Origin: Candidatus Rokuibacteriota bacterium
Lineage (GTDB): Bacteria > Methylomirabilota > Methylomirabilia > Rokubacteriales > CSP1-6
NCBI GenBank assembly: GCA_016184365.1
Contig: JACPCW010000114.1
Location: 1-34,728 of the forward strand
Length of the DNA stretch: 34,728 bases
Direction: 5' to 3'
Each line of letters starts with the position of its first letter. Position 1 is the stretch's first letter. Positions 8,925 through 16,619 of the stretch are shown piece after piece. Under the pieces are notes generated by a model that was not told the DNA's origin, made no database searches, and saw only the letters and a program-made list of their open reading frames with translations. The translations under genes and the position numbers were made by a program.

Positions 8925-9215
8925 TCATGCCCCCCCGTCCCCGAACGACGACGTGATATCCCGCAGCTCCGGCACCACCCAGGACGGCGCCCGGCCGGCT
9001 TCCATGCGCTGGATGTTGTCGAAGCCGTTCCGGTACGCCTTCGTCCAGTTGTCCCAGGTGGGGCCGGCGCTGTGGGGCGTCAGCGTCACGTTGGGGAGCG
9101 AGAACAGCGGATGGTCCGGCTTCGGCGGCTCCTCCGCCATCACGTCGAGGCCGGCGGCGGCGATCGTTCCCGACGTGAGCGCGTGATGGAGCGCGTCTTC
9201 GTCGACGACCGGGCC
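8925..9215 (-). pseudogene. C-terminal fragment of D-2-hydroxyacid dehydrogenase
   Basis: On the minus strand, the reading GPVVDEDALHHAL, then AAAGLDVMAEEP, LFSLPNVTLTPHSAG and a final helix is the C-terminal third of an NAD-dependent D-2-hydroxyacid dehydrogenase (the PGDH/glyoxylate reductase superfamily). It includes the catalytic His of the TPH motif. The N-terminal part and most of the NAD domain are absent. Homology stops at about 9215, exactly where the opposite-strand amidohydrolase begins. The frame continues beyond as antisense of that gene, so no functional protein is expected. This looks like the product of a deletion or rearrangement. Confidence 0.8.
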
Positions 9216-10059
9216 ATGCTGATCGTCGATTCCCAGATCCACCTCTGGCAGAACGGCAAGATGAGCGCGCACCATCGCCAGATCCCGACGTACTCGGTCG
9301 ACGATGCGCTGGCCGAGATGGCTTCGGCCGGCGTCGATGGCGCGGTGATCCATCCGCCCAGCGCGCTCGGCGAGGCGGTCAACGCGCTCGCCGTCGAGGC
9401 GGTGCGCCGGCATCCTGACGAGTTCTGCATCCTCGGGCACTTCGATCTCGAGAGCCCGGATCGCGAGACGATCGTCGCCCGGTGGCGCGAGCGGCCCGGC
9501 ATGCTGGGGTTCCGCTTCACCTTCAATCAGCCGCATCAGAAGGCGTGGTGGACCGATGGCTCGCTCGACTGGCTCTGGGCGGCGTGCGAGAAGGCGCAGT
9601 TGCCCGTCGGCCTGCTCGCCGCCGGCGCGCACATGGCGGTGCTGGCAACAATCGCCGAGCGGCATCCTCGCCTCAAGCTCCACATCGATCACCTCGGGCG
9701 CGGCGGTGGCGGCGCCGGGATCACCGACGACGCGGCCTTCGCCGATCTCGAGGACATGCTCGCGCTCGCCAGATTCCCCAACGTCGGGGTCAAGATGTCG
9801 GGGTGCGCCGAGCTATTCGAGCCAGCCCTACCCGTACCGGAACATCCACGGCTATTTGCGGCAGATCTTCGAGGCGTTCGGGCCCGAGCGCTCGTTCTGG
9901 GGCACCGACATCACCCGCATGCCGTGCTCGTATCGCCAATGCGTGACGATGTTCACCGAGGAGCTGCCGTGGCTCCGGGGCCGCGACCTCGAGCGCGTGA
10001 TGGGTGGCGCCGTCGTCGACTGGCTCGGCTGGAAGCGACGCGCCGCGAAGGAGGCGTGA
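9216..10059 (+). pseudogene. Amidohydrolase family protein, frameshifted
   Basis: This is a TIM-barrel metal-dependent hydrolase of the Amidohydro_2 type, related to 2-pyrone-4,6-dicarboxylate lactonase-like enzymes. The first frame reads MLIVDSQIHLWQNG (with the QxHxW metal site), GFRFTF, LKLHIDHLGR and NVGVKMSG. After that the family sequence continues in another frame as SYSSQPYPYRNIHGYL, then FWGTDITRMPCSY (catalytic Asp), and ends at 10059. The two parts join if one G is removed from the GGGG run at 9800-9803. The gene also seems to lack its own ribosome site, because the sequence before the ATG belongs to the broken dehydrogenase. It could be a true pseudogene, or a sequencing error could explain the shift. 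Confidence 0.8.
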
Positions 10060-10073
10060 CACGGCGTGAAGCG

Positions 10074-10527
10074 TCAGCCCGCCTTCGTCCAGGAGCGCAC
10101 CACCGGCAGGACCTCCTTGGCATAGAGACGAAGCCCGGATTCGGCCAGGTCGAAGGGCGTGCCACCGAAACGGAACGACGTGGCCAGCTCGAAGTCGCCG
10201 ACGATGCCGCGCCGCTCGTCGAGCTTCTTCAAGATCCGGTCCGGCGTGCCCCAGACCGCGACCTCCATGAACGCGGACACGATCCCGTCCATGCCGATCT
10301 CCAGCGATCTTCTGCGCGTAGGCGTCGTATCCCTTCACGGTGCTGAAGTGCGGCCCGAGCAGCTCGTAGAACGAGTAATCGTTGAAGTGATGCTCCACGG
10401 ACCACAGCACGTCGAAGCCGAGGTCGGCGGCCAGACGCGCGAGATGGAGCTCCTCGTCCCAGACCTGCTCGTCGGACACGCCGCTCCAGCCGTAGCTGGT
10501 GAACACCATCTGCGGACCGACGTCCAT
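10074..10527 (-). pseudogene. Luciferase-like monooxygenase, internal deletion
   Basis: The N-terminus (MVFTSYGWSG, then FDVLWSVEHHFNDYSF) and the C-terminus (YELLGPHFSTVKGYD, then VAVWGTPDRILKKLDERR and FDLAESGLRLYAKEVLP) of an F420- or flavin-dependent LLM-class monooxygenase are joined directly near 10368. Family members have roughly 190 more residues between these segments, including most of the flavin barrel. A second lesion, a shift of frame near 10305, separates the KGYDAYAQK part from the last part. A good ribosome site (GGGGAGG) still precedes the ATG at 10527. The gene is clearly inactive. Confidence 0.85.
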
Positions 10528-10582
10528 CGCCGTCCTCCCCGCGGGTGGGCCCGATATCGCCCCACACACCCCCCAAGCCTTC

Positions 10583-10611
10583 GCCGGCCCCGGACTGAAT
10601 CCGGGTCCGGC
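10583..10611 (-). terminator. Hairpin ending the 14844-10623 operon
   Basis: GCCGGCCCCGGA (10583-10594) and TCCGGGTCCGGC (10600-10611) pair over 12 positions with one mismatch and a five-base loop. The hairpin begins 11 bases after the stop codon of the M20 gene, where an operon terminator is expected. There is no T run, so it may be a GC-rich, Rho-assisted or weak terminator. Confidence 0.5.
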
Positions 10612-10622
10612 TCTACTTCCCG

Positions 10623-11810
10623 CTAGCCGCGCAGGGCGTCCAGCATCACGTTCAGGCCGACGCGCAGACCGACCGGCAGCCCGTCCTCGTTCATCTCGAA
10701 CTCCGGCGCGTGATGCGGGTGCGGCTTGCCGTCCGTCGGCGCAATCCCCACGCGGAAGTAGCAGCCCGGCCGCACTTGTAGAAACAGGCTCATGTCGTCG
10801 CTCGCCATCACGAGATCGCCGTCGTGCACGTGATCCGGCCCGATGGCGTCGATCGCGGAGCGGCGCACGAAGTCGGTTTCCTTCTCGTGGTTCACGACCG
10901 TCGGACAGCCCTCGTCGATCCAGACCAGACGCGCCTGGGTGCGATACGCGCGCGCGATGTCGCCCGCGTACGCGGTCAGCCGCTCCTTGATCTGCGTGCG
11001 CACCCGCGGATTGAACGTGCGGAGCGATCCCCGCAGCACCGCGCTCGCGGGAATGATGTTGTGCTTCGTCCCGCCGGTGAACTGCCCGACGGTGAGCACG
11101 GCCGTCTCCTGCGCGGCGACTTCGCGCGACACGAGATTCTGCATGCCGACGAGGATGTTGGCGGCCGCGGTGATCGGATCCATCGAGAGGTGCGGATAGG
11201 CCCCGTGCCCGCCCTGCCCGACGACTTCCACGTCGAAGAAGTCGGCGGACGCCATCGACGGACCGGGGCGCATGCTGACGTGACCGACGGCTGCCTGCGT
11301 CGTCAGATGCAGCCCGTAGATCTCGTCCACGCGCGGCCGATCGAGCACGCCCGCTTCGATCATCGGCTTCGCGCCGCCGAACACTTCTTCGGCCGGCTGG
11401 AAGATGAACACCGCGGTGCCCGGCACCTCGCGGCGGCGCGCGGCGAGAATCTCGGCGAGCGTGATCGCAATCGCGGTGTGGCCGTCGTGACCGCACGCGT
11501 GCATGACGCCTGTGGTCCCTGACACGAACGGCTGATCGAGCGACTCGGTGAGCGGCAGCGCGTCGATGTCGGCGCGCCACGCGACGGTGCGACCGGGACG
11601 GTCGCCGTGCAGCACCCCGACGACGCCGGTGCGGCCGATGCCGGTCCGGACCTCGAGCTGCGCGGCGGTGAGACGCTCCGCGATGCTCTCGGCGGTGCGC
11701 CGCTCGGCAAAGCTCAGCTCGGGATGGCGATGGAAATCACGGCGGAGCGCGACGAGCCCGTCGCGGCGACGATCGATCTCCTGGCTCCACTCGGGCGTCG
11801 TCTTGCTCAT
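10623..11810 (-). CDS. M20 family amidohydrolase (hippurate/IAA-amino acid hydrolase type)
   Basis: A 395-residue M20D-type metallohydrolase that cleaves N-acyl amino acids or similar amides. It has HACGHDGHTA with the metal-binding Cys and His, QPAEEVFGGA with the catalytic Glu pair, GLHLTT, the dimerisation-lid stretch VVGQGGHGAYPH, and the last metal His in PHHAPEF. I see no signal peptide, so it is probably cytoplasmic. The ATG at 11810 overlaps the stop of threonine synthase by four bases. The exact substrate cannot be told from sequence: hippurate, N-acetyl amino acids and indole-acetyl amino acids are all used in this family. Confidence 0.9.
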   Translation of the reverse strand: MSKTTPEWSQEIDRRRDGLVALRRDFHRHPELSFAERRTAESIAERLTAAQLEVRTGIGRTGVVGVLHGDRPGRTVAWRADIDALPLTESLDQPFVSGTTGVMHACGHDGHTAIAITLAEILAARRREVPGTAVFIFQPAEEVFGGAKPMIEAGVLDRPRVDEIYGLHLTTQAAVGHVSMRPGPSMASADFFDVEVVGQGGHGAYPHLSMDPITAAANILVGMQNLVSREVAAQETAVLTVGQFTGGTKHNIIPASAVLRGSLRTFNPRVRTQIKERLTAYAGDIARAYRTQARLVWIDEGCPTVVNHEKETDFVRRSAIDAIGPDHVHDGDLVMASDDMSLFLQVRPGCYFRVGIAPTDGKPHPHHAPEFEMNEDGLPVGLRVGLNVMLDALRG

Positions 11811-13054
11811 GAACGCGTCCCTCCACTCAGCAGCCGCTGCACGGTCGCGGCGGCGTCGTCCGGTGTGCCGGTCAGATGCGTCGGGACCGGCAGCGCGGGC
11901 GGGTCGTACTTGAGGCCGACGCCGGTGAAGATCGTCACGACTTCCTGGTCGGCGCTCACCTCGCCGCGGTCCTTCATCTGCGCGAGAGCGGCCACGAGCG
12001 CGGCGCCTTCCGGCGACGTCCAGATGCCTTCGAGCCGCGCCACGAGACGCTGCGCCTCGACGATCGCCTCGTCGCTCACCGCGATCGCACCACCCTTGCT
12101 GTCGCGCAGCACGCGAAGCATCTGGCGTCCGGCGAACGGCCCGGGCACGCGAAGTCCCGCGGCGTGGGTCTTCGAGTTCTCCCATGGCGTCGTCGTCTCG
12201 GCGCCGTCGTGGAACGCCTTCACGACGGGCGCGCAGCCGTCCGACTGCACCGCGTAGAAGCGCGGCAGCGAGCCGCTGACCCAGCGCATCGCGCGCAGCT
12301 CCTCGTAGCCTTTCGGAATCCCGACGAGCCCGGTGCCGCCGCCGGTCGGGTAGAGCAGCACGTCGGGCATCCGCCACTCGAGCTGCTCGGCGAGCTCGAG
12401 GCCCATCGTCTTCTTGCCTTCGAGGCGGTACGGCTCCTTCAGTGTCGAGAGATCGAACCAGCCGATGGCGGGCGCGGCCTTCGCGACGACGCGCCCGGCG
12501 TCACCGATGGAGCCGTCCACGGTGAACACGCGCGCACCGGCGATCTGGGCTTCCGCGATGGCGGCCGCCGGCGTCGCCTTCGGCACGATGACGACGACGG
12601 GCAGGCCGGCGCGCGCGCCATACACCGCGGCGGCGCCGCCGGCGTTCCCGGCCGACGGAATGACGAAGCCGCGCGCGCCGAGCGTCTTCGCGCGCGTGAT
12701 CGCCATGCCGAGTCCCCGCGCCTTGAACGACCCCGTCGGGTTCTGTCCCTCGTCCTTCGCCCAGAGACGCCGCAGACCGAAGTGCGCGCCGAGCCGCGGG
12801 AGCGCGAGCAGCGGCGTGCCGCCTTCGCCCAGCGTGATCGGCTCTTCGCCGGCGTCGAGCGGCGTGAGCTCGCGAAAGCGATACATCCCCGGGGGACGCG
12901 TGCGCAGCGCGTCCTTCGTGACGCTCGCGGCGACGCGATCGAGGTCGTAGCGCACCGCGAGCATCTGGCCGCACTGCTCGCACACGCCGAGGGTGCGCTT
13001 GGCCTCGTGACGGTGACCGCACACGGTGCATTCGACGTGACTGACGAAGCTCAT
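11807..13054 (-). CDS. thrC: Threonine synthase
   Basis: A 415-residue fold-type II PLP enzyme. It starts with a small zinc-ribbon-like segment (CTVCGH and CEQCGQ), as in many archaeal and plant-type threonine synthases. The PLP lysine is in NPTGSFKARG, the substrate loop is PSAGNAGGAAA, and the phosphate cup is YPTGGGTGLVG. The expected reaction is O-phosphohomoserine to threonine plus phosphate. The neighbours are not other threonine genes (no homoserine kinase or dehydrogenase), so it could be a specialised paralogue such as cysteate synthase. The downstream M20 gene overlaps it by four bases. Confidence 0.82.
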   Translation of the reverse strand: MSFVSHVECTVCGHRHEAKRTLGVCEQCGQMLAVRYDLDRVAASVTKDALRTRPPGMYRFRELTPLDAGEEPITLGEGGTPLLALPRLGAHFGLRRLWAKDEGQNPTGSFKARGLGMAITRAKTLGARGFVIPSAGNAGGAAAVYGARAGLPVVVIVPKATPAAAIAEAQIAGARVFTVDGSIGDAGRVVAKAAPAIGWFDLSTLKEPYRLEGKKTMGLELAEQLEWRMPDVLLYPTGGGTGLVGIPKGYEELRAMRWVSGSLPRFYAVQSDGCAPVVKAFHDGAETTTPWENSKTHAAGLRVPGPFAGRQMLRVLRDSKGGAIAVSDEAIVEAQRLVARLEGIWTSPEGAALVAALAQMKDRGEVSADQEVVTIFTGVGLKYDPPALPVPTHLTGTPDDAAATVQRLLSGGTRS

Positions 13055-13118
13055 CGGGGAATCTCCGGGGACCGGGATCGTGACGGCGACGAGTGTAGTT
13101 GAAAACGCCGACCGGGGA

Positions 13119-13871
13119 CTACGCCATCACCTGACCCCCGTTGACGTCGAGGACGACACCGGTGACCCAGCGGGCGGCGTCGGACGCCAGGTACAGGATC
13201 GAATCGGCAATGTCCGCGGGCTCGCCGAGCCGGCGGAGCGGAATGGTCGCGGCGAGCCGCGCGGTGTCCTCCGGCGTGCGCAGCGCGACCACGCGCTCCG
13301 TCGCCGTCGTGCCCGGCGCCACCGCGTTGACGGTGATGCCGTGGTCCGCCACCTCGGCCGCGAGGTGCCGCGTCAGACCGATCACGCCGGCCTTCGCCGC
13401 CGTGTAATGCGCCGTCGTCCGAACGACGCCGCCGCGGGCGACCACGGACGAGACGTTCACGATGCGGCCGGCGCGCTGGCGCTTCATCGTCGGCAAGACC
13501 GCGCGCGAGCACACGAACGCGCTGGTCAGGTTCGACCGGAGAATGCCGTCCCACTCCTGATCGGTGATGTCCTCGGTGAGGCGCATCGCGCTGAAGCCGC
13601 CGGCGTTGTTGACGAGGACGTCGACGCGCCGCCAGCGACCCAGGACGGCCTGGACCATCGTCGTCACTTCGGCGGCCGCCGCGACATCCGAGCGGAACCC
13701 GAGGGCGTCGGCGCCGGCGTCGCGCAGGCGCTTCACGGTCGCCTCGACGCCCGAGGCGTCGAGGTCCACCGCCGCCACGCGCGCGCCTTCCCGCGCGAAC
13801 GCTTCGGCGGTCGTCGCGCCGATGCCCCGGGCGGCGCCGGTGACGATCACGACGCGGTCCTTGAATCGCAT
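13119..13871 (-). CDS. SDR-family oxidoreductase (FabG-like)
   Basis: A 250-residue classical short-chain dehydrogenase/reductase. It has the TGAARGIG nucleotide motif, NNAGG, a Ser in NVSSVV, and Tyr-x3-Lys in HYTAAKAG. The segment near the C-terminus (GEPADIADSILYLASDAA, then a Gly-rich end) is FabG-like. The Asp after the second strand (VDLDAS) suggests NAD rather than NADP. I chose ATG 13871 because GGGGA lies just before it and the protein then starts in the standard way; ten more codons are open upstream. It lies 31 bases after the FAH-family gene, so they are probably co-transcribed. The substrate is unknown. Confidence 0.85.
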   Translation of the reverse strand: MRFKDRVVIVTGAARGIGATTAEAFAREGARVAAVDLDASGVEATVKRLRDAGADALGFRSDVAAAAEVTTMVQAVLGRWRRVDVLVNNAGGFSAMRLTEDITDQEWDGILRSNLTSAFVCSRAVLPTMKRQRAGRIVNVSSVVARGGVVRTTAHYTAAKAGVIGLTRHLAAEVADHGITVNAVAPGTTATERVVALRTPEDTARLAATIPLRRLGEPADIADSILYLASDAARWVTGVVLDVNGGQVMA

Positions 13872-13902
13872 GCCGTCCCCGTGGTGAGCCGCTGGCGCCA
13901 CG

Positions 13903-14844
13903 CTAGGGCGCGACGATCGTGTTCTTCAAGATCCCGATCAGCTCGACGTCCGCTTCCATCTCGTCGCCGACCTTGAGGAAGCGGCCGCTCGCCGCGCCGA
14001 CACCGTCCGGCGTGCCGGTCGCGATGACGTCGCCGGCCAGCACCGTGAACCCTTCGGACAGGACGGCGATGCACTCGTCGACGGGAAAGAGCATCTTCGA
14101 CGTGTGCGACGACTGCCGCGTCTCGCCGTTGACGCGCATCGCGATGCGCAGCGTCTGCGGGTCCGGAATCTCGTCGGCCGTGACGAGCATCGGCCCCATG
14201 GGACAGAACGTGTCGAGCGTCTTGCCCTTGAACCACTGCCCGTGGCGCTTCTGCAGATCGCGCGCGGTCACGTCGTTGATGATCGTGTAGCCGAAGACGT
14301 GCTTGAGCGCCTGGCTGCGCGGGATGTCGCGACCGGACGTTCCGATCACGACCGTCAGCTCGACTTCGTAGTCGAGATCGTTCGTCGCCGCGTGGTGGAC
14401 GACGCCGGCGCCCGGGGCCACGACCGACTCCGGAACCTTCGTGAAGTACACGGGATGCTTCGGCGCCTCGGCGCCGCGCTCGGCCGCGTGCTCGGCATAG
14501 TTCCGCCCGAGGCAGAAGATGTTGCGCGCGGGCCGCGGGATCGGCGCCTCCAGCCGGGCGCGCTTCGTCGAGATCCCGAGCCGCCCTTCGATCAGACCGT
14601 CGGGACCGCGACGGCCGACGACGTTCCGGCCGTGGTCGAACGCGGCGCGCGCGTCGTCGAACGCCGGCTGGCCGCCCTGGACGAGCTCGAGCAGCGTCTT
14701 GGGAAAGCCGCCGCGGCCGTGCCGCGCGGTCCCCTGCTCTTTCGCGAGATCGACGCCGAGCGCGGCGAGGTCGAAGACGACGTCGCCTTCGAGCGCGCCA
14801 ACGCGAGCCGAGCTCCGACCCGATCGATAGGTGACGAGCTTCAT
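13903..14844 (-). CDS. Fumarylacetoacetate hydrolase family protein
   Basis: A 313-residue FAH-superfamily enzyme. It includes NIFCLGRNYAEHA, the metal-binding Glu/Asp set in LDYEVELTVV, the NDVTARDLQKR segment, KGKTLDTFCPMGP, and the final GDVIATGTPDGVG. Family members hydrolyse or decarboxylate 2-oxo acid intermediates of aromatic degradation (for example HpcE, acylpyruvases or 2-hydroxyhepta-2,4-diene-1,7-dioate isomerase). GGAGG precedes the ATG with suitable spacing. It is the first gene of a four-gene minus-strand unit with SDR, threonine synthase and M20 hydrolase. Its substrate cannot be named. Confidence 0.87.
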   Translation of the reverse strand: MKLVTYRSGRSSARVGALEGDVVFDLAALGVDLAKEQGTARHGRGGFPKTLLELVQGGQPAFDDARAAFDHGRNVVGRRGPDGLIEGRLGISTKRARLEAPIPRPARNIFCLGRNYAEHAAERGAEAPKHPVYFTKVPESVVAPGAGVVHHAATNDLDYEVELTVVIGTSGRDIPRSQALKHVFGYTIINDVTARDLQKRHGQWFKGKTLDTFCPMGPMLVTADEIPDPQTLRIAMRVNGETRQSSHTSKMLFPVDECIAVLSEGFTVLAGDVIATGTPDGVGAASGRFLKVGDEMEADVELIGILKNTIVAP

Positions 14845-14990
14845 GTGCGCCTCCGGTGACTACTTACCACGGCCGTTCGAGCACTTCACGACGAACTCCC
14901 CAAGACACGATATCTGCAGAATCGCGGGCACCACGACCGGTGAAGAATCCTCGGGATCGGTGGTGTCGTGCGTCGGGGGAGTCGGGGGGA

Positions 14991-15015
14991 GCATCCGAGG
15001 CGCAGCCTCAGATGC
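14991..15015 (-). terminator. Strand-specific hairpin ending the hopanoid/ispH operon
   Basis: An 11-base-pair stem (14991-15001 with 15005-15015) and a three-base loop overlap the ispH stop codon at 15008-15010. In the minus-strand RNA the single non-Watson-Crick position is a U-G wobble. In plus-strand RNA it would be a C-A mismatch, so the stem suits the minus transcript. A run of Cs rather than Us follows. Confidence 0.55.
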
Positions 15016-16021
15016 TTTGTCTCATTGCGCTCCGAACGGGCATCGACATCCCACGGTCGCGGGCCATCTGCTCGAGCTCCTGCGGCAGCGCGAAGCGCAC
15101 GTCCTCCTCGACGACTCGCACCTCGCGCACGGCCACGTGGCCGCGGGCGCGGAGCCATTCGACGGTCTCGGCCACGAGCACTTCGGGCGTCGAGGCGCCC
15201 GCCGTGACGCCGACCCGGCTGGAGCCCGTGATCCATTCCTCGCGAATGTCGCGCACGTCGTTGATCAGGTACGAATGCGTTCCCGCCATGCGCGCGACCT
15301 CGACCAGGCGGTTCGCGTTCGAGCTGTTCGCCGCGCCGATCACGAGGAGCACGTCGACGTCGTTCGCGACCGTCTTGACCGCGGCCTGGCGGTTCTGCGT
15401 CGCGTAGCAGATGTCGTCGCGCGACGGCCCGACGATCTTCGGGAAGCGCCGACGGAGCGCCTCGATGACGTCGCGCGTGTCGTCGACCGACAGCGTCGTC
15501 TGCGTCAGGTAGGCGACGCGCTCGGGATCCGGGATCTCGAGCCGGTCGACGTCGCCGGCGTTCGCGACGACGACGATCCGCTCCGGCGCCTCCCCGAGCG
15601 TGCCGATGACCTCGTCGTGATCCGCGTGGCCGATGAGCACGATCGTGTACCGCTCGCGCGCGTACCGGATCGCCTCCAGGTGCACCTTCGTCACGAGCGG
15701 GCAGGTCGCGTCGATGACCCGCAGGCCCCGGCTCGCCGCCTCGCCGCGGACGGACGGCGAGATGCCGTGCGCGCTGAAGATGACGGTCGCGTCGTTCGGC
15801 ACCTCGTCGAGCTCGTCGACGAACACGGCGCCCTGTGTCCGGAGCGTGTCGACGACGTGGCGGTTGTGCACGATCTCCTTGCGCACGTAGACCGGCGGCC
15901 CGCACACGGCGAGCGCGAGCTCGACGATGTCGATCGCGCGCTCGACGCCGGCACAGAAGCCGCGCGGCCCGGCCAGGACGATTTCCCCCACCTGCTTGGT
16001 CACGCCTGTCAGTGTACGCAT
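15008..16021 (-). CDS. ispH: 4-hydroxy-3-methylbut-2-enyl diphosphate reductase
   Basis: A 337-residue [4Fe-4S] enzyme that makes IPP and DMAPP in the last step of the methylerythritol phosphate pathway. The three cluster cysteines are visible in GPRGFCAGV, VIDATCPLVTK and DICYATQNRQ. The substrate-binding histidines and Glu/Ser/Asn loops are in VHNRHVV, FSAHGISPSV, IGHADHDEVIGT and NSSNANRL. I chose the ATG at 16021, one base after the PagL-like gene's stop; a GTG at 16003 is an alternative. As the last gene of the hopanoid operon it supplies isoprene units for squalene made with the HpnD encoded upstream. The gene for the previous step, ispG, is not in the window. Confidence 0.95.
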   Translation of the reverse strand: MRTLTGVTKQVGEIVLAGPRGFCAGVERAIDIVELALAVCGPPVYVRKEIVHNRHVVDTLRTQGAVFVDELDEVPNDATVIFSAHGISPSVRGEAASRGLRVIDATCPLVTKVHLEAIRYARERYTIVLIGHADHDEVIGTLGEAPERIVVVANAGDVDRLEIPDPERVAYLTQTTLSVDDTRDVIEALRRRFPKIVGPSRDDICYATQNRQAAVKTVANDVDVLLVIGAANSSNANRLVEVARMAGTHSYLINDVRDIREEWITGSSRVGVTAGASTPEVLVAETVEWLRARGHVAVREVRVVEEDVRFALPQELEQMARDRGMSMPVRSAMRQSI

Positions 16022-16022
16022 C

Positions 16023-16619
16023 TCACCTGAAAAAGAGCGACACGCCGACGACACCGGTATGGGCCTCGAAGCCTCGATTCCGGATGTCCGTGTTGCCGTT
16101 CGACACGTGCTGGAACCGATAACCGGCGTAGACCGCCGCGGTATCGGTCACGAAGACGCTCACGCCCGGACCGGTCTGGAGCAGGAACGAGAACGCCGAG
16201 TCGATCTCGTTCGACTCGAGGTCCGTTCCACCGGCGGCCGCGAACAACTCGACGTACGGAACGACACGACCGAGCTCGAGGAAGTGATAGCGGAACACGG
16301 CGCCCACTCCGCCGAAGAACGCGCTCGTCGGCTCCGTGTACCTCTGATAGAAGGGCTCGAGCCCGATCTCGAACGAGCCGGACAGCGGCCCCCACGGCGT
16401 CGGCTCGAACGGCAGCATCGAGAAGCGCACGCCCGCGTTCCAGAACTCGAAGCCGCTCTGGAGGCGGTGATCGGCGATGTTCTCCTGCTCGCCGTAGCCG
16501 GCTTCGGTCGAGATCACCACCGCGCCCTTCTTGAACGTCTGCTTCGCGTCGTACGCGGCGACGGGCGCGGCCATACCGAGCACGAGCAGGAGGGCGAGCG
16601 TTCCGAGACGGGCCGTCAT
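16023..16619 (-). CDS. PagL-type lipid A 3-O-deacylase / acyloxyacyl hydrolase
   Basis: A 198-residue outer-membrane beta-barrel enzyme. A signal peptide is evident: ALLLVLGMAAPVAAYD with a likely cut after VAA. Near the C-terminus the pattern His-x-Ser-Asn (GYRFQHVSNGN) is followed by a Glu exactly 14 residues after the His (in NRGFEAHTG). That matches the spacing of the catalytic His126, Ser128 and Glu140 of Pseudomonas PagL. The protein ends in Phe-Phe-Arg; the aromatic end is typical of barrels. The role would be removal of an ester-linked acyl chain from lipid A in the outer membrane. It overlaps the alcohol dehydrogenase gene by four bases and is one base from ispH, so it is made with hopanoid enzymes. 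Confidence 0.85.
   Translation of the reverse strand: MTARLGTLALLLVLGMAAPVAAYDAKQTFKKGAVVISTEAGYGEQENIADHRLQSGFEFWNAGVRFSMLPFEPTPWGPLSGSFEIGLEPFYQRYTEPTSAFFGGVGAVFRYHFLELGRVVPYVELFAAAGGTDLESNEIDSAFSFLLQTGPGVSVFVTDTAAVYAGYRFQHVSNGNTDIRNRGFEAHTGVVGVSLFFR

Noticed and set aside
9790..11580. A 596-codon minus-strand frame over the M20 gene and the LLM remnant
   Set aside because: Only the short part near 10300-10527 is real (the LLM N-terminus); the rest is a shadow of the M20 gene.
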